A stretch of DNA of 18,608 nucleotides from Acidobacteriota bacterium. Its GTDB lineage: Bacteria; Acidobacteriota; UBA4820; DSQY01. The stretch lies in contig JAKAIJ010000020.1 of NCBI GenBank assembly GCA_021814355.1, positions 1 through 18,608 on the forward strand. The letters run 5' to 3'. Positions 1 through 7,414 of this stretch are shown piece after piece; position 1 is the stretch's first letter, and each line of letters opens with the position of its first letter. The notes under the pieces are model-generated. The model ran no database searches. It was not told the origin of the DNA and saw only the letters and a program-made list of their open reading frames with translations. The position numbers were made by a program, and so were the translations under genes.

Positions 1-1349
1 TACTTCACCTCCTGGAGGACCGCATCGAGGGAGCGGGCGGCGCGGGAGGCCGTGTCCTCCGCCGGAGACGGCGCCTCGGCGGCTGGCGCGAAGGAGCCGG
101 GGCCCTCGCTCCCGGGCTCGCGGTACTCCTCGACGCGCTCCTCGGGACGCATGAGCCCCCGGATGAGGAGCTCCTCGTCGTACCGCTGGCGGAGGCCGCT
201 GTTCACGAGGGTCTTGTAGGCCTGCTCGAACCCGTCGCGGATCCCCTCGCGCTGCTCGCGGGTGAGCAGGCCCACCGTCAGCGGGGAGGCCTCGAGGTAG
301 GGCTCGAGCTTGCGGGTGTAGGCCGCCTGGATCTCCTTCGGCGTGGCGTTGTAGGGAATCTCGAGGAGGGTGTATGCGTTGGCGTCCCCGTCCCCGGCCG
401 AGGGCGCGTCCAGGATCCCCTCCGGCGGCCGGGCCTCGTTCTCCTCCCGCAGGAGGATGTTGGCGAGCTTCTCCACCGACATGCTGAAGGCGCACATGGG
501 GTGGACCTTCGAGATGGCCTCGAGGCTCTGCGCCGCGGCCCGGGCCTGGTCGTCCCACTCCACCCCGCCCAGAAACTTGAAGGGCGCCTGGAAGTAACGG
601 CGCAGGAGGCCCTCGATCTGGGTCCCGAGGCGCACGTCCTTCTCGCTCTGGAGCCCCGTGAGGACGAAGGCGAACCGACGGGCCCGCACGCCCCCCTCCA
701 CCGCCGCAAGGTCCTGCTCGGTGGTCTCGTCCACCTCCCGCAGTCCGCTCAGGGGCGAGGCCCAGTTGAGCTTTGCCTCGAGGGTCTGGTAGCGCTTCTT
801 GTTGAGGCAGTCCATGAGCAAGCGGTGGAGGAGGGCCCGGCTGAACCGGTAGAAGGGCTCGAGGGAGGTGGTCTGGGCCTGGCTCACGAGGATCATGATG
901 GAGCCCGCGAGCAGAAAATCGAGGGTGTCGGCGCCGGTCCCGGAGCCCGCGTCAATGAGGACGTAGTCTTGGCTGGTCTGCCTCAGGCCCGTGAGCACCT
1001 TCTGCTTCACGAGGTAGGGTAGGTTCGCCGCCTCCGGGACGTCGGGGCTCCCGGCCAGGAGCCAGAGGTTGTTGACCGGCGTGGGGACGACGGCGTCGGG
1101 GAGGTCCGCCACCTGTTTGGTGGCGAGGGAGCCGAGGTGGCGTTCGGGCTTCATCATCCCGAGGGCGAGGTGGCAGGCCGACTCGGTGAGGGCACCGTCC
1201 ACGAGCAGGACGCTGCGCCCCTTCTTGGCGAGCTGGATGGCGAGGTTGGCCGCGAGAAGGGTGGTCCCCATCCCCCCCTTGGGGGCTCCGAAGGTGATGA
1301 GCCGCGGCGCTCCCGGCCGCCCGTCGTCGAAGAGGGTCTCCCCGGTCAT
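1..1349 (-). CDS. MinD/ParA-family P-loop ATPase with degenerate J-like C-terminal domain
   Basis: Reading from ATG 1349-1347 gives 449 residues down to base 3. Bases 2-1 read TA, so the stop codon is probably cut by the window edge. Residues about 16-300 form a deviant-Walker-A ATPase: KGGMGTT at 24-30, VLLVDGA at 47-53 and YVLIDAGSG at 129-137. This is the SIMIBI/MinD fold used for positioning or regulating cell-surface and chromosome structures. Residues about 325-392 look like a J-domain (TLLEI..NATPKEIQAAY, then QAYKTL and LRQRYDEEL), but the loop between the helices (LEPYLEASPL) lacks the HPD motif needed to stimulate Hsp70. The tail after 400 is acidic, Pro/Ala-rich and probably disordered. 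The start is supported by GGAGAG 3 bases upstream; an in-frame ATG at 1379 has no comparable site. It is transcribed divergently from the PanE-like gene and has no clear link to the catabolic cluster. The cellular role is unknown; the family call is firm. Confidence 0.85.
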   Translation of the reverse strand, partial: MTGETLFDDGRPGAPRLITFGAPKGGMGTTLLAANLAIQLAKKGRSVLLVDGALTESACHLALGMMKPERHLGSLATKQVADLPDAVVPTPVNNLWLLAGSPDVPEAANLPYLVKQKVLTGLRQTSQDYVLIDAGSGTGADTLDFLLAGSIMILVSQAQTTSLEPFYRFSRALLHRLLMDCLNKKRYQTLEAKLNWASPLSGLREVDETTEQDLAAVEGGVRARRFAFVLTGLQSEKDVRLGTQIEGLLRRYFQAPFKFLGGVEWDDQARAAAQSLEAISKVHPMCAFSMSVEKLANILLREENEARPPEGILDAPSAGDGDANAYTLLEIPYNATPKEIQAAYTRKLEPYLEASPLTVGLLTREQREGIRDGFEQAYKTLVNSGLRQRYDEELLIRGLMRPEERVEEYREPGSEGPGSFAPAAEAPSPAEDTASRAARSLDAVLQEVK

Positions 1350-1367
1350 GGGCTCTCCGCTGGGTTT

Positions 1368-1396
1368 ACGATACCGCATCGGGGGCTTCCCGACAA
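1368..1396 (-). promoter_or_regulatory. Candidate sigma70-type promoter for the MinD-like gene
   Basis: On the minus strand a TTGTCG (-35, bases 1396-1391) is separated by 17 bases from TATCGT (-10, bases 1373-1368). The predicted start would be near 1361, leaving a leader of about 12 bases before ATG 1349 that includes the GGAGAG ribosome site. Both boxes match consensus only partly, so this is a weak call resting mainly on spacing and position. Confidence 0.3.
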
Positions 1397-1432
1397 CGGC
1401 GGCGGCGCGGGAATCCGCGGGACCCGGAACCC

Positions 1433-1461
1433 TTGCTTTCCTCCTCTCCTCTGGATATGAT
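1433..1461 (+). promoter_or_regulatory. Candidate sigma70-type promoter upstream of the PanE-like gene
   Basis: TTGCTT (1433-1438) and TATGAT (1456-1461, 5 of 6 consensus bases) are separated by exactly 17 bases, in the only clearly A/T-richer stretch of the divergent intergenic region. The predicted start is near 1468, about 35 bases before the ATG at 1503. It is the best promoter-like match I found by eye in the window. Confidence 0.5.
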
Positions 1462-1502
1462 TCGCCTCGTCACGGACGCGTTCCGCGCGCGGGGAGAAGG
1501 CC

Positions 1503-2456
1503 ATGCGGTACGGCATCGTGGGCGCGGGCCCGGTGGGCTCGATCCTGGCGGCGCACCTGGTGGAGGCCGGCCAGGAGGTGTACCTCGCCGACATCTGGAA
1601 GGAGCACCTGGAGGCCATTTTCTCCGGGGGGCTCCAGATCACCGGGCTGAGGGACGTCACGGTGGACGTGACGGGGGGCTTTCTCAAGATCTCCGACCTC
1701 GCCGACGTGAAGCCCGACTTCCTGGTCCTCTCGGTGAAGGCCTGCGTGATCCGGCAGATCCTCCACGAGGTGGAGCGGGTCCTCTCGCCGGACACGGTCC
1801 TCGTGAGCCTCCAGAACGGTCTGGACACGGAAGAGCTCATCGCCCACGCCTTCAACCGCCACCGCATCCTGCGCGTGGTCATCAACTACGCCGGCAACGT
1901 CACGGCCCCCGGCCGGGTCGCCATGAACTTCTTCAACAAACCCAACCACATCGGGTGCAACTGCCGGCAGGGGATCTGCGAGCACGCGGGCTCCGTGGCC
2001 GACCTGCTCAACTCGGTCTACCTGGACACGCGGCCCGAGGCCGACATCAAGCGCTACGTCTGGGAAAAGACCATCCTCAACGCCGCGCTCAGCCCCATCT
2101 CCGCGGTCACCGGCATGACCATGCGGGAGGTGATGGACTCGAGCGAGACCTACCGCATCGTGGAGGCCCTCCTCCAGGAGTGCATCAAGGTGGCGGCTCT
2201 CTCGGGCTACGACTTCGGCCCCGGCTTCTTCAACTTCTGCATGGCGTACCTGGACAAGGGCGGCCCGCACAAGCCGAGCATGCTGGTGGACGTGGAGGCG
2301 GGCCGGGAGACCGAGATTGACTTCATCAACGGACGCATCGCCTACTACGGCTCGCTGAACAACGTTCCCACGCCGGTGAACGACATGTTCACCCGGCTGG
2401 TGAAGGCCTTCGAGCACCGGCACGCCCGACCCGCGGGACAGAATCGCAAGCATTGA
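1503..2456 (+). CDS. panE: Ketopantoate reductase (PanE/ApbA) family 2-oxoacid reductase
   Basis: The 317-residue protein is full length for the PanE/ApbA family, NAD(P)H-dependent cytosolic reductases that convert 2-dehydropantoate to pantoate or related 2-oxoacids to D-2-hydroxyacids. The N-terminus has a Rossmann GAGPVG motif at 7-12. SLQNGLDTEE near 102-111 matches the family's QNG segment. Lys189 in VWEKTILNAAL is the expected catalytic lysine, and KPSML..DVEAGRETEID (258-273) is the C-terminal signature with the substrate-binding Glu. The start is set by GGGGAGAAGG just upstream. No panB, panC or panD is nearby. Its neighbours are acyl-CoA catabolic genes, so a D-2-hydroxyacid dehydrogenase role, as known for some PanE relatives such as D-mandelate and hydroxyisocaproate dehydrogenases, is as plausible as coenzyme A biosynthesis. 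A repeat-filled 138-base gap separates it from the thiolase. Confidence 0.85.
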   Translation: MRYGIVGAGPVGSILAAHLVEAGQEVYLADIWKEHLEAIFSGGLQITGLRDVTVDVTGGFLKISDLADVKPDFLVLSVKACVIRQILHEVERVLSPDTVLVSLQNGLDTEELIAHAFNRHRILRVVINYAGNVTAPGRVAMNFFNKPNHIGCNCRQGICEHAGSVADLLNSVYLDTRPEADIKRYVWEKTILNAALSPISAVTGMTMREVMDSSETYRIVEALLQECIKVAALSGYDFGPGFFNFCMAYLDKGGPHKPSMLVDVEAGRETEIDFINGRIAYYGSLNNVPTPVNDMFTRLVKAFEHRHARPAGQNRKH

Positions 2457-2463
2457 AGGTATG

Positions 2464-2562
2464 TCTCACGCAAAGGCGCAAAGGACGCAAAGGAAAAGCA
2501 AAGGGAAATGACGTGGTTTTGCTTTTAGAGCCCATATTTTTCTTGGCGCTCTTGGCGTGAGA
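2464..2562 (+). repeat. Interspersed imperfect palindrome, copy 1
   Basis: The left arm at 2464-2493 is built of CGCAAAGG-type units (TCTCACGCAAAGGCGCAAAG...). The right arm at 2540-2562 is CTTGGCGCTCTTGGCGTGAGA. The outer TCTCACG/CGTGAGA ends pair exactly, while inner CGCAAAG and CTTGGCG units pair with one A-G mismatch each. The element fills nearly the whole gap between the PanE-like gene and the thiolase. It is the simplest copy of a family seen in six other gaps. Confidence 0.85.
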
Positions 2563-2594
2563 TGCACTCTTTCTGAGAAAAAAGGAGACGCCAT

Positions 2595-3863
2595 ATGGCG
2601 GCGACGGCGCGGGGGTTCCGGGGCAGGGACGGCGGGTTCGGCGCTCGCTACGAGGGCGTCGCGGTGGTGGGCGCCAAGCGCACGCCCTTCGGCGACTTCA
2701 TGGGAGCCTTCGCCAGGGTTAACCCCACGGACCTGGGAATCGTGGCGGCGCGGGCGGCGCTGGCGCAGAGCGGCCTTTCCGGCCGGGACGTGGACCAGGT
2801 CATCTTCGCCAACGTGGCCCAGAGCGGCCCCGACGCCTTCTACCTGCCCCGCCACGTGGGGCTCTACGCCGGCGTCCCCTTCTCCAGCCCGGCGCTGCTG
2901 GTCCAGCGCATCTGCGGGAGCGGCTTCGAGGCCCTCGTCGCGGGCGCCGAGCAGATCGCCCTGGGCAAGGCCCGGGTGGTCCTCTGCGGCGGCACCGAGA
3001 GCATGACCCGCAACCCCGTCGCCTCCTACGGGGCGCGGTCGGGGCTCGAGATGGGGCGGCCCGACTTCGTGGACACGCTCACCGCCGAGCTGCTGGATCC
3101 CTCGGTAAACTTCAGCATGGGCCAGACCGCCGAGAACCTCGCCAAGAAGTACGCCCTCACCCGCGGCGAGGTGGACGCCCACGCCCTGCGCAGCCAGGAG
3201 CGGGCCCTCGCCGCCCAGGAGGCCGGCCGCCTGGCCGAGGAGATCGTCCCGGTGGCCGCGGGGGCCCTCGAGGCCGAAGGGCTCCAGCCCCGCAAGGTCC
3301 AGCTCCCCAGGAAAGTGGAGCGGGTGGAACGCGACGAGCACCCCCGCAGGACCACGCCCGAGCAGCTCGCCGGGCTTAAGCCCGTCTTCGCCAAGGACGG
3401 CGTCCAGACCGCGGGCAACTCCTCGGGCATCGTGGACGGCGCCGCGGCGGTGGTGCTCTGCGACGAGCAGACCGCGCGGGAACGGGGGCTGAAGGTCCTG
3501 GGCCGGCTGACGGGCTCCGCAACCGCCGGGGTGGACCCCGCCATCATGGGCATCGGCCCCGCCCCGGCCGTCCGGCTCCTGCTCGAGCAATACGGTCTCG
3601 ACCTCCCGGCGGTGGACCTGGTGGAGGTGAACGAGGCCTTCGGGGCCCAATTCCTCTCGGTGGCGAAGGAATTGGGGCTGGACCTGAACCGCACGAACGT
3701 GAACGGCGGCGCCATCGCGCTGGGCCATCCGCTGGCGGCCACGGGGAGCCGGCTGGTCTCCACGCTCCTCTACGAGCTCGCGCGGCGCGACGGCTCGCGG
3801 GCGCTGGCTTCGGCGTGCATCGGCGGCGGACAAGGCACCGCGGTCCTTCTGGAGAGGGGGTGA
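2595..3863 (+). CDS. Thiolase (acetyl-CoA C-acyltransferase)
   Basis: This 422-residue thiolase-superfamily enzyme would cleave 3-oxoacyl-CoA with free CoA, the last step of each beta-oxidation turn, in the cytosol. All three catalytic elements are visible: nucleophile Cys107 in RICGSGFEA, His378 in GGAIALGHPLAATG and Cys408 in CIGGGQGTA. TAGNSSGIVDGAAA and VEVNEAFGAQF are further family signatures. The ATG at 2595 follows AAAGGAG at 2581-2587. The N-terminus carries about 20 extra Gly/Arg-rich residues before the usual beginning (YEGVAVVGAKRTPFG), so an internal start is possible but has no better ribosome site. The fused dehydrogenase/hydratase begins 3 bases after its stop, so the two are almost certainly co-translated. 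Chain-length specificity cannot be told. Confidence 0.93.
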   Translation: MAATARGFRGRDGGFGARYEGVAVVGAKRTPFGDFMGAFARVNPTDLGIVAARAALAQSGLSGRDVDQVIFANVAQSGPDAFYLPRHVGLYAGVPFSSPALLVQRICGSGFEALVAGAEQIALGKARVVLCGGTESMTRNPVASYGARSGLEMGRPDFVDTLTAELLDPSVNFSMGQTAENLAKKYALTRGEVDAHALRSQERALAAQEAGRLAEEIVPVAAGALEAEGLQPRKVQLPRKVERVERDEHPRRTTPEQLAGLKPVFAKDGVQTAGNSSGIVDGAAAVVLCDEQTARERGLKVLGRLTGSATAGVDPAIMGIGPAPAVRLLLEQYGLDLPAVDLVEVNEAFGAQFLSVAKELGLDLNRTNVNGGAIALGHPLAATGSRLVSTLLYELARRDGSRALASACIGGGQGTAVLLERG

Positions 3864-3866
3864 GCC

Positions 3867-5891
3867 GTGGCGGAAGCCACCTGCACCATCGGCGTCGTGG
3901 GGGCGGGAGTCATGGGCGGCGGGATCGCCCAGAAGTTCGCCATGGAGGGCTTCCCGGTGGTCCTGTGCGACCTTGGGCAGGCCCAGCTCGACAAGGGGAT
4001 GGAGCGGATCACGGCGGTCCTGGACGAGGGCGTGCAGCGCCGGGCCCTCACGGCGGACGCCCGCGCGGCGACCCTCGGCCGGCTCCGCCCCACGACGGAC
4101 CGCGCGGAGCTCGCTCGGTGCGCCCTGGTCGTGGAGGCGGTCTTCGAGGACCTCAAGATCAAGCGGGAGCTCTTCGCCGCCCTGGACAAGATCTGCCCGC
4201 CGGCGACGATTCTCGCCACCAACACCTCCTCGTTCCTGGTGCGGGAGATCGCCGAGGGGCTCTCGCACGCCGAGCGGGTCCTGGGGCTTCACTTCTTCTA
4301 CCATCCGGTGAAGAACCGGCTCGTGGAGGTGATCCCCGGCCCCGCCTCGCCCCCCGAGGCCGTGCGCTTCGCGTGGGACCTCATGACCGCCTCCGGCAAG
4401 ACCCCCATCGCCACCGCCGACTCCCCCGGTTTCTGCGTGAACCGCTTCTTCGTCCCCTGGCTCAACGAGGCCGTGCGGATGCTCGACGAGAAGGCGGCTT
4501 CCATCGCCGCCATCGAGGCCGCCGCGAAGGAGGCGTTCAAGATCGGGATGGGGCCCTTCGAGCTGATGAACGTCACGGGCGTGCCCATCGCCTACCACGC
4601 GGCGGCCAGCCTGGGCGAGCGACTGGGCGCCTTCTACAAGCCCGCCGAGGGGCTGCGCCACCAGTTCGAGTCGGGCCGGACTTGGCCCCTGGACGGCCCG
4701 GTGGAGGGCGCCCCCGCCGGCCGGATCGCCGACCGCCTCTTCGCCGCCACCTGGGCGGTGGCGGGCCAGATCCTGGAGGAGGGGGTGGCGAGCCTGGAGG
4801 ACACGGACCGGGGCGCCAAGATCGGCCTCCGCTGGAGCCTCGGCCCCTTCGAGTGGATGAACCGCCGCGGCGTGGCCGAGGCGGTGAAGGCCGTCCAGGC
4901 CCTCGCGGCCCACGACCGCTCCCTCGCGGTGGCCCCCGGCCTCGTCGCCCGGGCGGAGTCGGCCAAACCCTGGCACTTCCGCCTCGTGGACGTCCACCGG
5001 GAGAACGGGGTGGCCCAGCTGGTCATCAACCGGCCCGAGGCCCTCAACGCCCTCAACGCCGAGGTGATCGCCCAGCTCGAGGAGGCCTTCGACGGCGCCG
5101 CGGCGGACCCCGCGGTGAAGGCCATCGTCCTGCGCGGCGCCGGCAAGGCCTTCGTGGCGGGCGCCGACGTGCGCTTCTTCGTGAAGGCCATCGAGGGAGG
5201 ACGGATCGCGGAGATCAAGGCCTTCACCCGCCGCGGCCAGACTTTCTTCCAGAAGATCGCCGCCTGCCCCAAGCCCGTCACCGCGGTCCTCCACGGCCTG
5301 GCCCTGGGCGGCGGCGCCGAGCTGGCCCTCACCGCCCACCGGGTCCTCGCCACCTCCAAGTGCGCCCTCGGCTTTCCCGAGACGGGCATCGGGATCTACC
5401 CGGCCCTGGGGGGGACCTTCCGCATCGCCCGGCGCACGGGCGCCGAGCTGGCGCGCTACCTGCTTCTGACCGGGCGCATCGTCGGCGCCGAGGAGGCCTA
5501 CGACCTCGGGCTGGTGGACCTCCTGGTACCGCCGCTCGCGCTGGAGGAGACCCTGCGCGCCGTGGCCGCCCAACCCGCCTCGCCCCCCGTCGGCCCGCGC
5601 AAGGAGTTCGCCTCCCTGCGCGCCGCCTTCGCGGGCAACCCGCCCGCGCTCCTGGGCGAGGGGTTCGACGCCTCCGGCCCGGAGGCCGCCTCCCTGCTCA
5701 AAACGGTGCGCTCCAAGGCCCCCGTGGCGGTGCGCTACGCCCTCGAGCTGGTGGACCGGAACACCTCCCTCTCCGACGAGCCGGCCTACGCCAACGAGCT
5801 GGCCCACCTCGAGACCATCTTTGCCACCGAGGACGCGCTGGCGGGACTCAAGTCCGCCGGCCGCGAGCGCCCGGTCTTCAAGGGAAAGTAA
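3867..5891 (+). CDS. Bifunctional 3-hydroxyacyl-CoA dehydrogenase / enoyl-CoA hydratase
   Basis: This is a 674-residue fusion with the dehydrogenase first and the hydratase second, the reverse of the FadB order and the arrangement seen in archaeal and several anaerobic bacterial proteins. The dehydrogenase half (about 5-375) has GAGVMGGGIAQ at 12-22, the NTSS motif at 119-122, catalytic His142 in GLHFFYHPVKN, and the C-terminal segment SPGFCVNRFF. HFFYHPV departs from the common HFFNPV. The crotonase half (about 375-674) has QLVINRPEALNALN, KAFVAGADVRFF, GGGAELAL and GFPETGIGI, so both hydratase glutamates are present. It would hydrate enoyl-CoA and oxidise the 3-hydroxyacyl-CoA with NAD. Translation appears to start at GTG 3867, with a G-rich ribosome site (GGAGAGGGGG) at the end of the thiolase gene. 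Confidence 0.92.
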   Translation: MAEATCTIGVVGAGVMGGGIAQKFAMEGFPVVLCDLGQAQLDKGMERITAVLDEGVQRRALTADARAATLGRLRPTTDRAELARCALVVEAVFEDLKIKRELFAALDKICPPATILATNTSSFLVREIAEGLSHAERVLGLHFFYHPVKNRLVEVIPGPASPPEAVRFAWDLMTASGKTPIATADSPGFCVNRFFVPWLNEAVRMLDEKAASIAAIEAAAKEAFKIGMGPFELMNVTGVPIAYHAAASLGERLGAFYKPAEGLRHQFESGRTWPLDGPVEGAPAGRIADRLFAATWAVAGQILEEGVASLEDTDRGAKIGLRWSLGPFEWMNRRGVAEAVKAVQALAAHDRSLAVAPGLVARAESAKPWHFRLVDVHRENGVAQLVINRPEALNALNAEVIAQLEEAFDGAAADPAVKAIVLRGAGKAFVAGADVRFFVKAIEGGRIAEIKAFTRRGQTFFQKIAACPKPVTAVLHGLALGGGAELALTAHRVLATSKCALGFPETGIGIYPALGGTFRIARRTGAELARYLLLTGRIVGAEEAYDLGLVDLLVPPLALEETLRAVAAQPASPPVGPRKEFASLRAAFAGNPPALLGEGFDASGPEAASLLKTVRSKAPVAVRYALELVDRNTSLSDEPAYANELAHLETIFATEDALAGLKSAGRERPVFKGK

Positions 5892-5896
5892 AACTT

Positions 5897-6145
5897 CACC
5901 GCAGAGACGCGGAGACGCAGAGAAGTGGCTTGGCTCTGGCAGAAGAGGCCGATGAAGGCAAGGAAAAAGGCGTTTCGCGCAAAGACGCAGAGGCCGCCAA
6001 GAAGGGCGAAGAGAAAAGTACTTCTTTCTTCAGAAGACATTTCTTCTACTTTGCGTTCTTTGCGCCTTGGCGTGAGATATCTCTTTTCTTCTTTACTTTA
6101 TCTTTACAAAGAAGTTTTCTCCGCGCCTCTGCGCCTCTGCGGTGG
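5897..6145 (+). repeat. Nested double palindrome of the interspersed repeat family, copy 2
   Basis: Nearly the whole 284-base gap is one element with two concentric inverted repeats. The outer arms are 5897-5925 (CACCGCAGAGACGCGGAGAC...) and about 6116-6145 (...GCGCCTCTGCGGTG). The inner arms are 5975-6008 (CGCGCAAAGACGCAGAGG...) and 6050-6077 (TTTGCGTTCTTTGCGCCTTG...). Between outer left and inner left lies about 50 bases without an obvious partner. No credible gene is present; the open frames here are made of repeat units. It sits between the beta-oxidation pair and the reductase pair, so it could act as an mRNA-processing or attenuation structure. Confidence 0.85.
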
Positions 6146-6175
6146 GTTTTTCTGTTTTTCAGGGGGAGAGCGCGG

Positions 6176-7414
6176 ATGACTGAGAAGGTCGGGGCGCAGC
6201 TCGAGTCCAACGGACGCTTGAAGGCGCTCATGGCGGCCTACTTCGCCGACCTCGGCGAGGCGGACGCCGGGGGCGGCCCGCCCGTGGCGTGGTGCACCAG
6301 CGTGGGGCCCGCCGAGCTGCTGCGCGCCATGGGCTTTCGCGTCTTCTTTCCCGAGAACCACGGCGCCATGCTGGGGGCGAGCCGGATGGCCGGCGCCACC
6401 ATGGCGGGGGCCCACGCCCTCGGCTACTCCCAGGACATCTGCTCCTATTTGACGAGCGACATCGGCGCCTTCGTGGCCGGGGTGACGCCGTTGACCAAGG
6501 CCTACGGCCTGGCGCGCGTCCCCCGCCCGACGATCCTCGTCTACAACACGAACCAGTGCCGCGAGGTGAAGGACTGGTTCTCCTGGTACGCCCGCACCCT
6601 CGGCGTGCCGGCGGTGGGGGTCCACTCCCCGCGCGAGCTGGACGAGGTAACGGACGACGCCGTGGCCTCCGTGGCGTCGCAGTTCGAAAGGGTCCGCGAC
6701 GAGCTCGCCCCCCTGGCGCCGCGCCCCTTCCGGATGGAGACGCTCCTCGAGACCATCGCCCTGAGCCGCGAGGCGAGCCTGCTCTGGGGCGCCTGTCTGC
6801 GCGCGGCGGCCGCGCGGCCCGCGCCCTGGACCTTTTTCGACCACACCATCCACATGGCCCCCATCGTGGTCCTGCGCGGCACCCGGGAGGCGGTGGACTA
6901 CTACCGCGCGCTCCGCGCCGAGCTCGAGTCCCTCGTCGCGTCGGGCGCGTGCGCGGTGCCCGGCGAGCGGTTCCGGGTCTACTGGGAGGGGATGCCCATC
7001 TGGGGCCAGCTCAAGAACCTCTCCGGGCTCTTCGCGGGGATGCGGACCGCCCTGGTGGCCTCCACCTACTGCAACTCCTGGATCCTGGACGCCCAGGACC
7101 CGGCGGATCCCTGGCGCAGCCTCGCCCGAGCCTACCTCTCCATCTTCATCTGTCGGTCCGAGGCCTACAAGGAGGCCTACATCGCGCGGCTCGCGAAGGA
7201 GTTCGGAGCGGGCGGCGTCCTCTTCCACGACTCCAAGACGTGCCCCCACAACACCAACTCCCGGTACGGGATGCCGCGCAGGCTGCGCGAGGCCGAAGGG
7301 CTCCCCGTGCTCGTCCTCGAGGGGGACCTGAACGACCCCCGTTGCTTCGCCCTCGAGGAGTCCCGGGTGCGGATCGAGGTCTTCCTCGAGCAGCTCGAGG
7401 AGGCCCGCGCGTGA
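6176..7414 (+). CDS. BcrB/HgdB-type subunit, benzoyl-CoA reductase / 2-hydroxyacyl-CoA dehydratase family
   Basis: This 412-residue protein matches the iron-sulfur catalytic subunits of ATP-dependent benzoyl-CoA reductases and 2-hydroxyacyl-CoA dehydratases, cytosolic enzymes that use a low-potential electron from an ATPase activator. Visible signatures are AWCTSVGPAELLRAMGF (Cys40), SQDICSYLTSDIGA (Cys89), YNTNQCREVKDWF (Cys128), STYCNSWI (Cys299), HDSKTCPHNTNSRYGMP (Cys356) and VLEGDLNDPRCF (Cys390). By analogy with characterised dehydratases, Cys40, Cys89 and Cys356 are the likely cluster ligands (inference). To my reading it is closer to the BcrB side than to HgdA or BcrC. ATG 6176 follows GGGGGAGAG. 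The activator gene overlaps its stop by 4 bases. No second catalytic subunit is present, so it may be a homodimer, like double-cubane cluster proteins, or use a partner encoded elsewhere. The substrate is unknown. Confidence 0.88.
   Translation: MTEKVGAQLESNGRLKALMAAYFADLGEADAGGGPPVAWCTSVGPAELLRAMGFRVFFPENHGAMLGASRMAGATMAGAHALGYSQDICSYLTSDIGAFVAGVTPLTKAYGLARVPRPTILVYNTNQCREVKDWFSWYARTLGVPAVGVHSPRELDEVTDDAVASVASQFERVRDELAPLAPRPFRMETLLETIALSREASLLWGACLRAAAARPAPWTFFDHTIHMAPIVVLRGTREAVDYYRALRAELESLVASGACAVPGERFRVYWEGMPIWGQLKNLSGLFAGMRTALVASTYCNSWILDAQDPADPWRSLARAYLSIFICRSEAYKEAYIARLAKEFGAGGVLFHDSKTCPHNTNSRYGMPRRLREAEGLPVLVLEGDLNDPRCFALEESRVRIEVFLEQLEEARA

Noticed and set aside
2466..5807. A 1113-residue open frame on the minus strand opposite the thiolase and fusion gene
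   Set aside because: It is rich in Gly, Arg, Ala and His without any domain, and lies exactly opposite two genes with complete catalytic motifs. Long antisense frames are expected at this G+C content.
3815..6175. A long in-frame upstream extension of the BcrB-type gene
   Set aside because: The frame is open only because of G+C bias and repeat sequence. The translated extension is Arg/Pro/Gly-rich, overlaps the fusion gene in another frame, and the family N-terminus and ribosome site fit ATG 6176.
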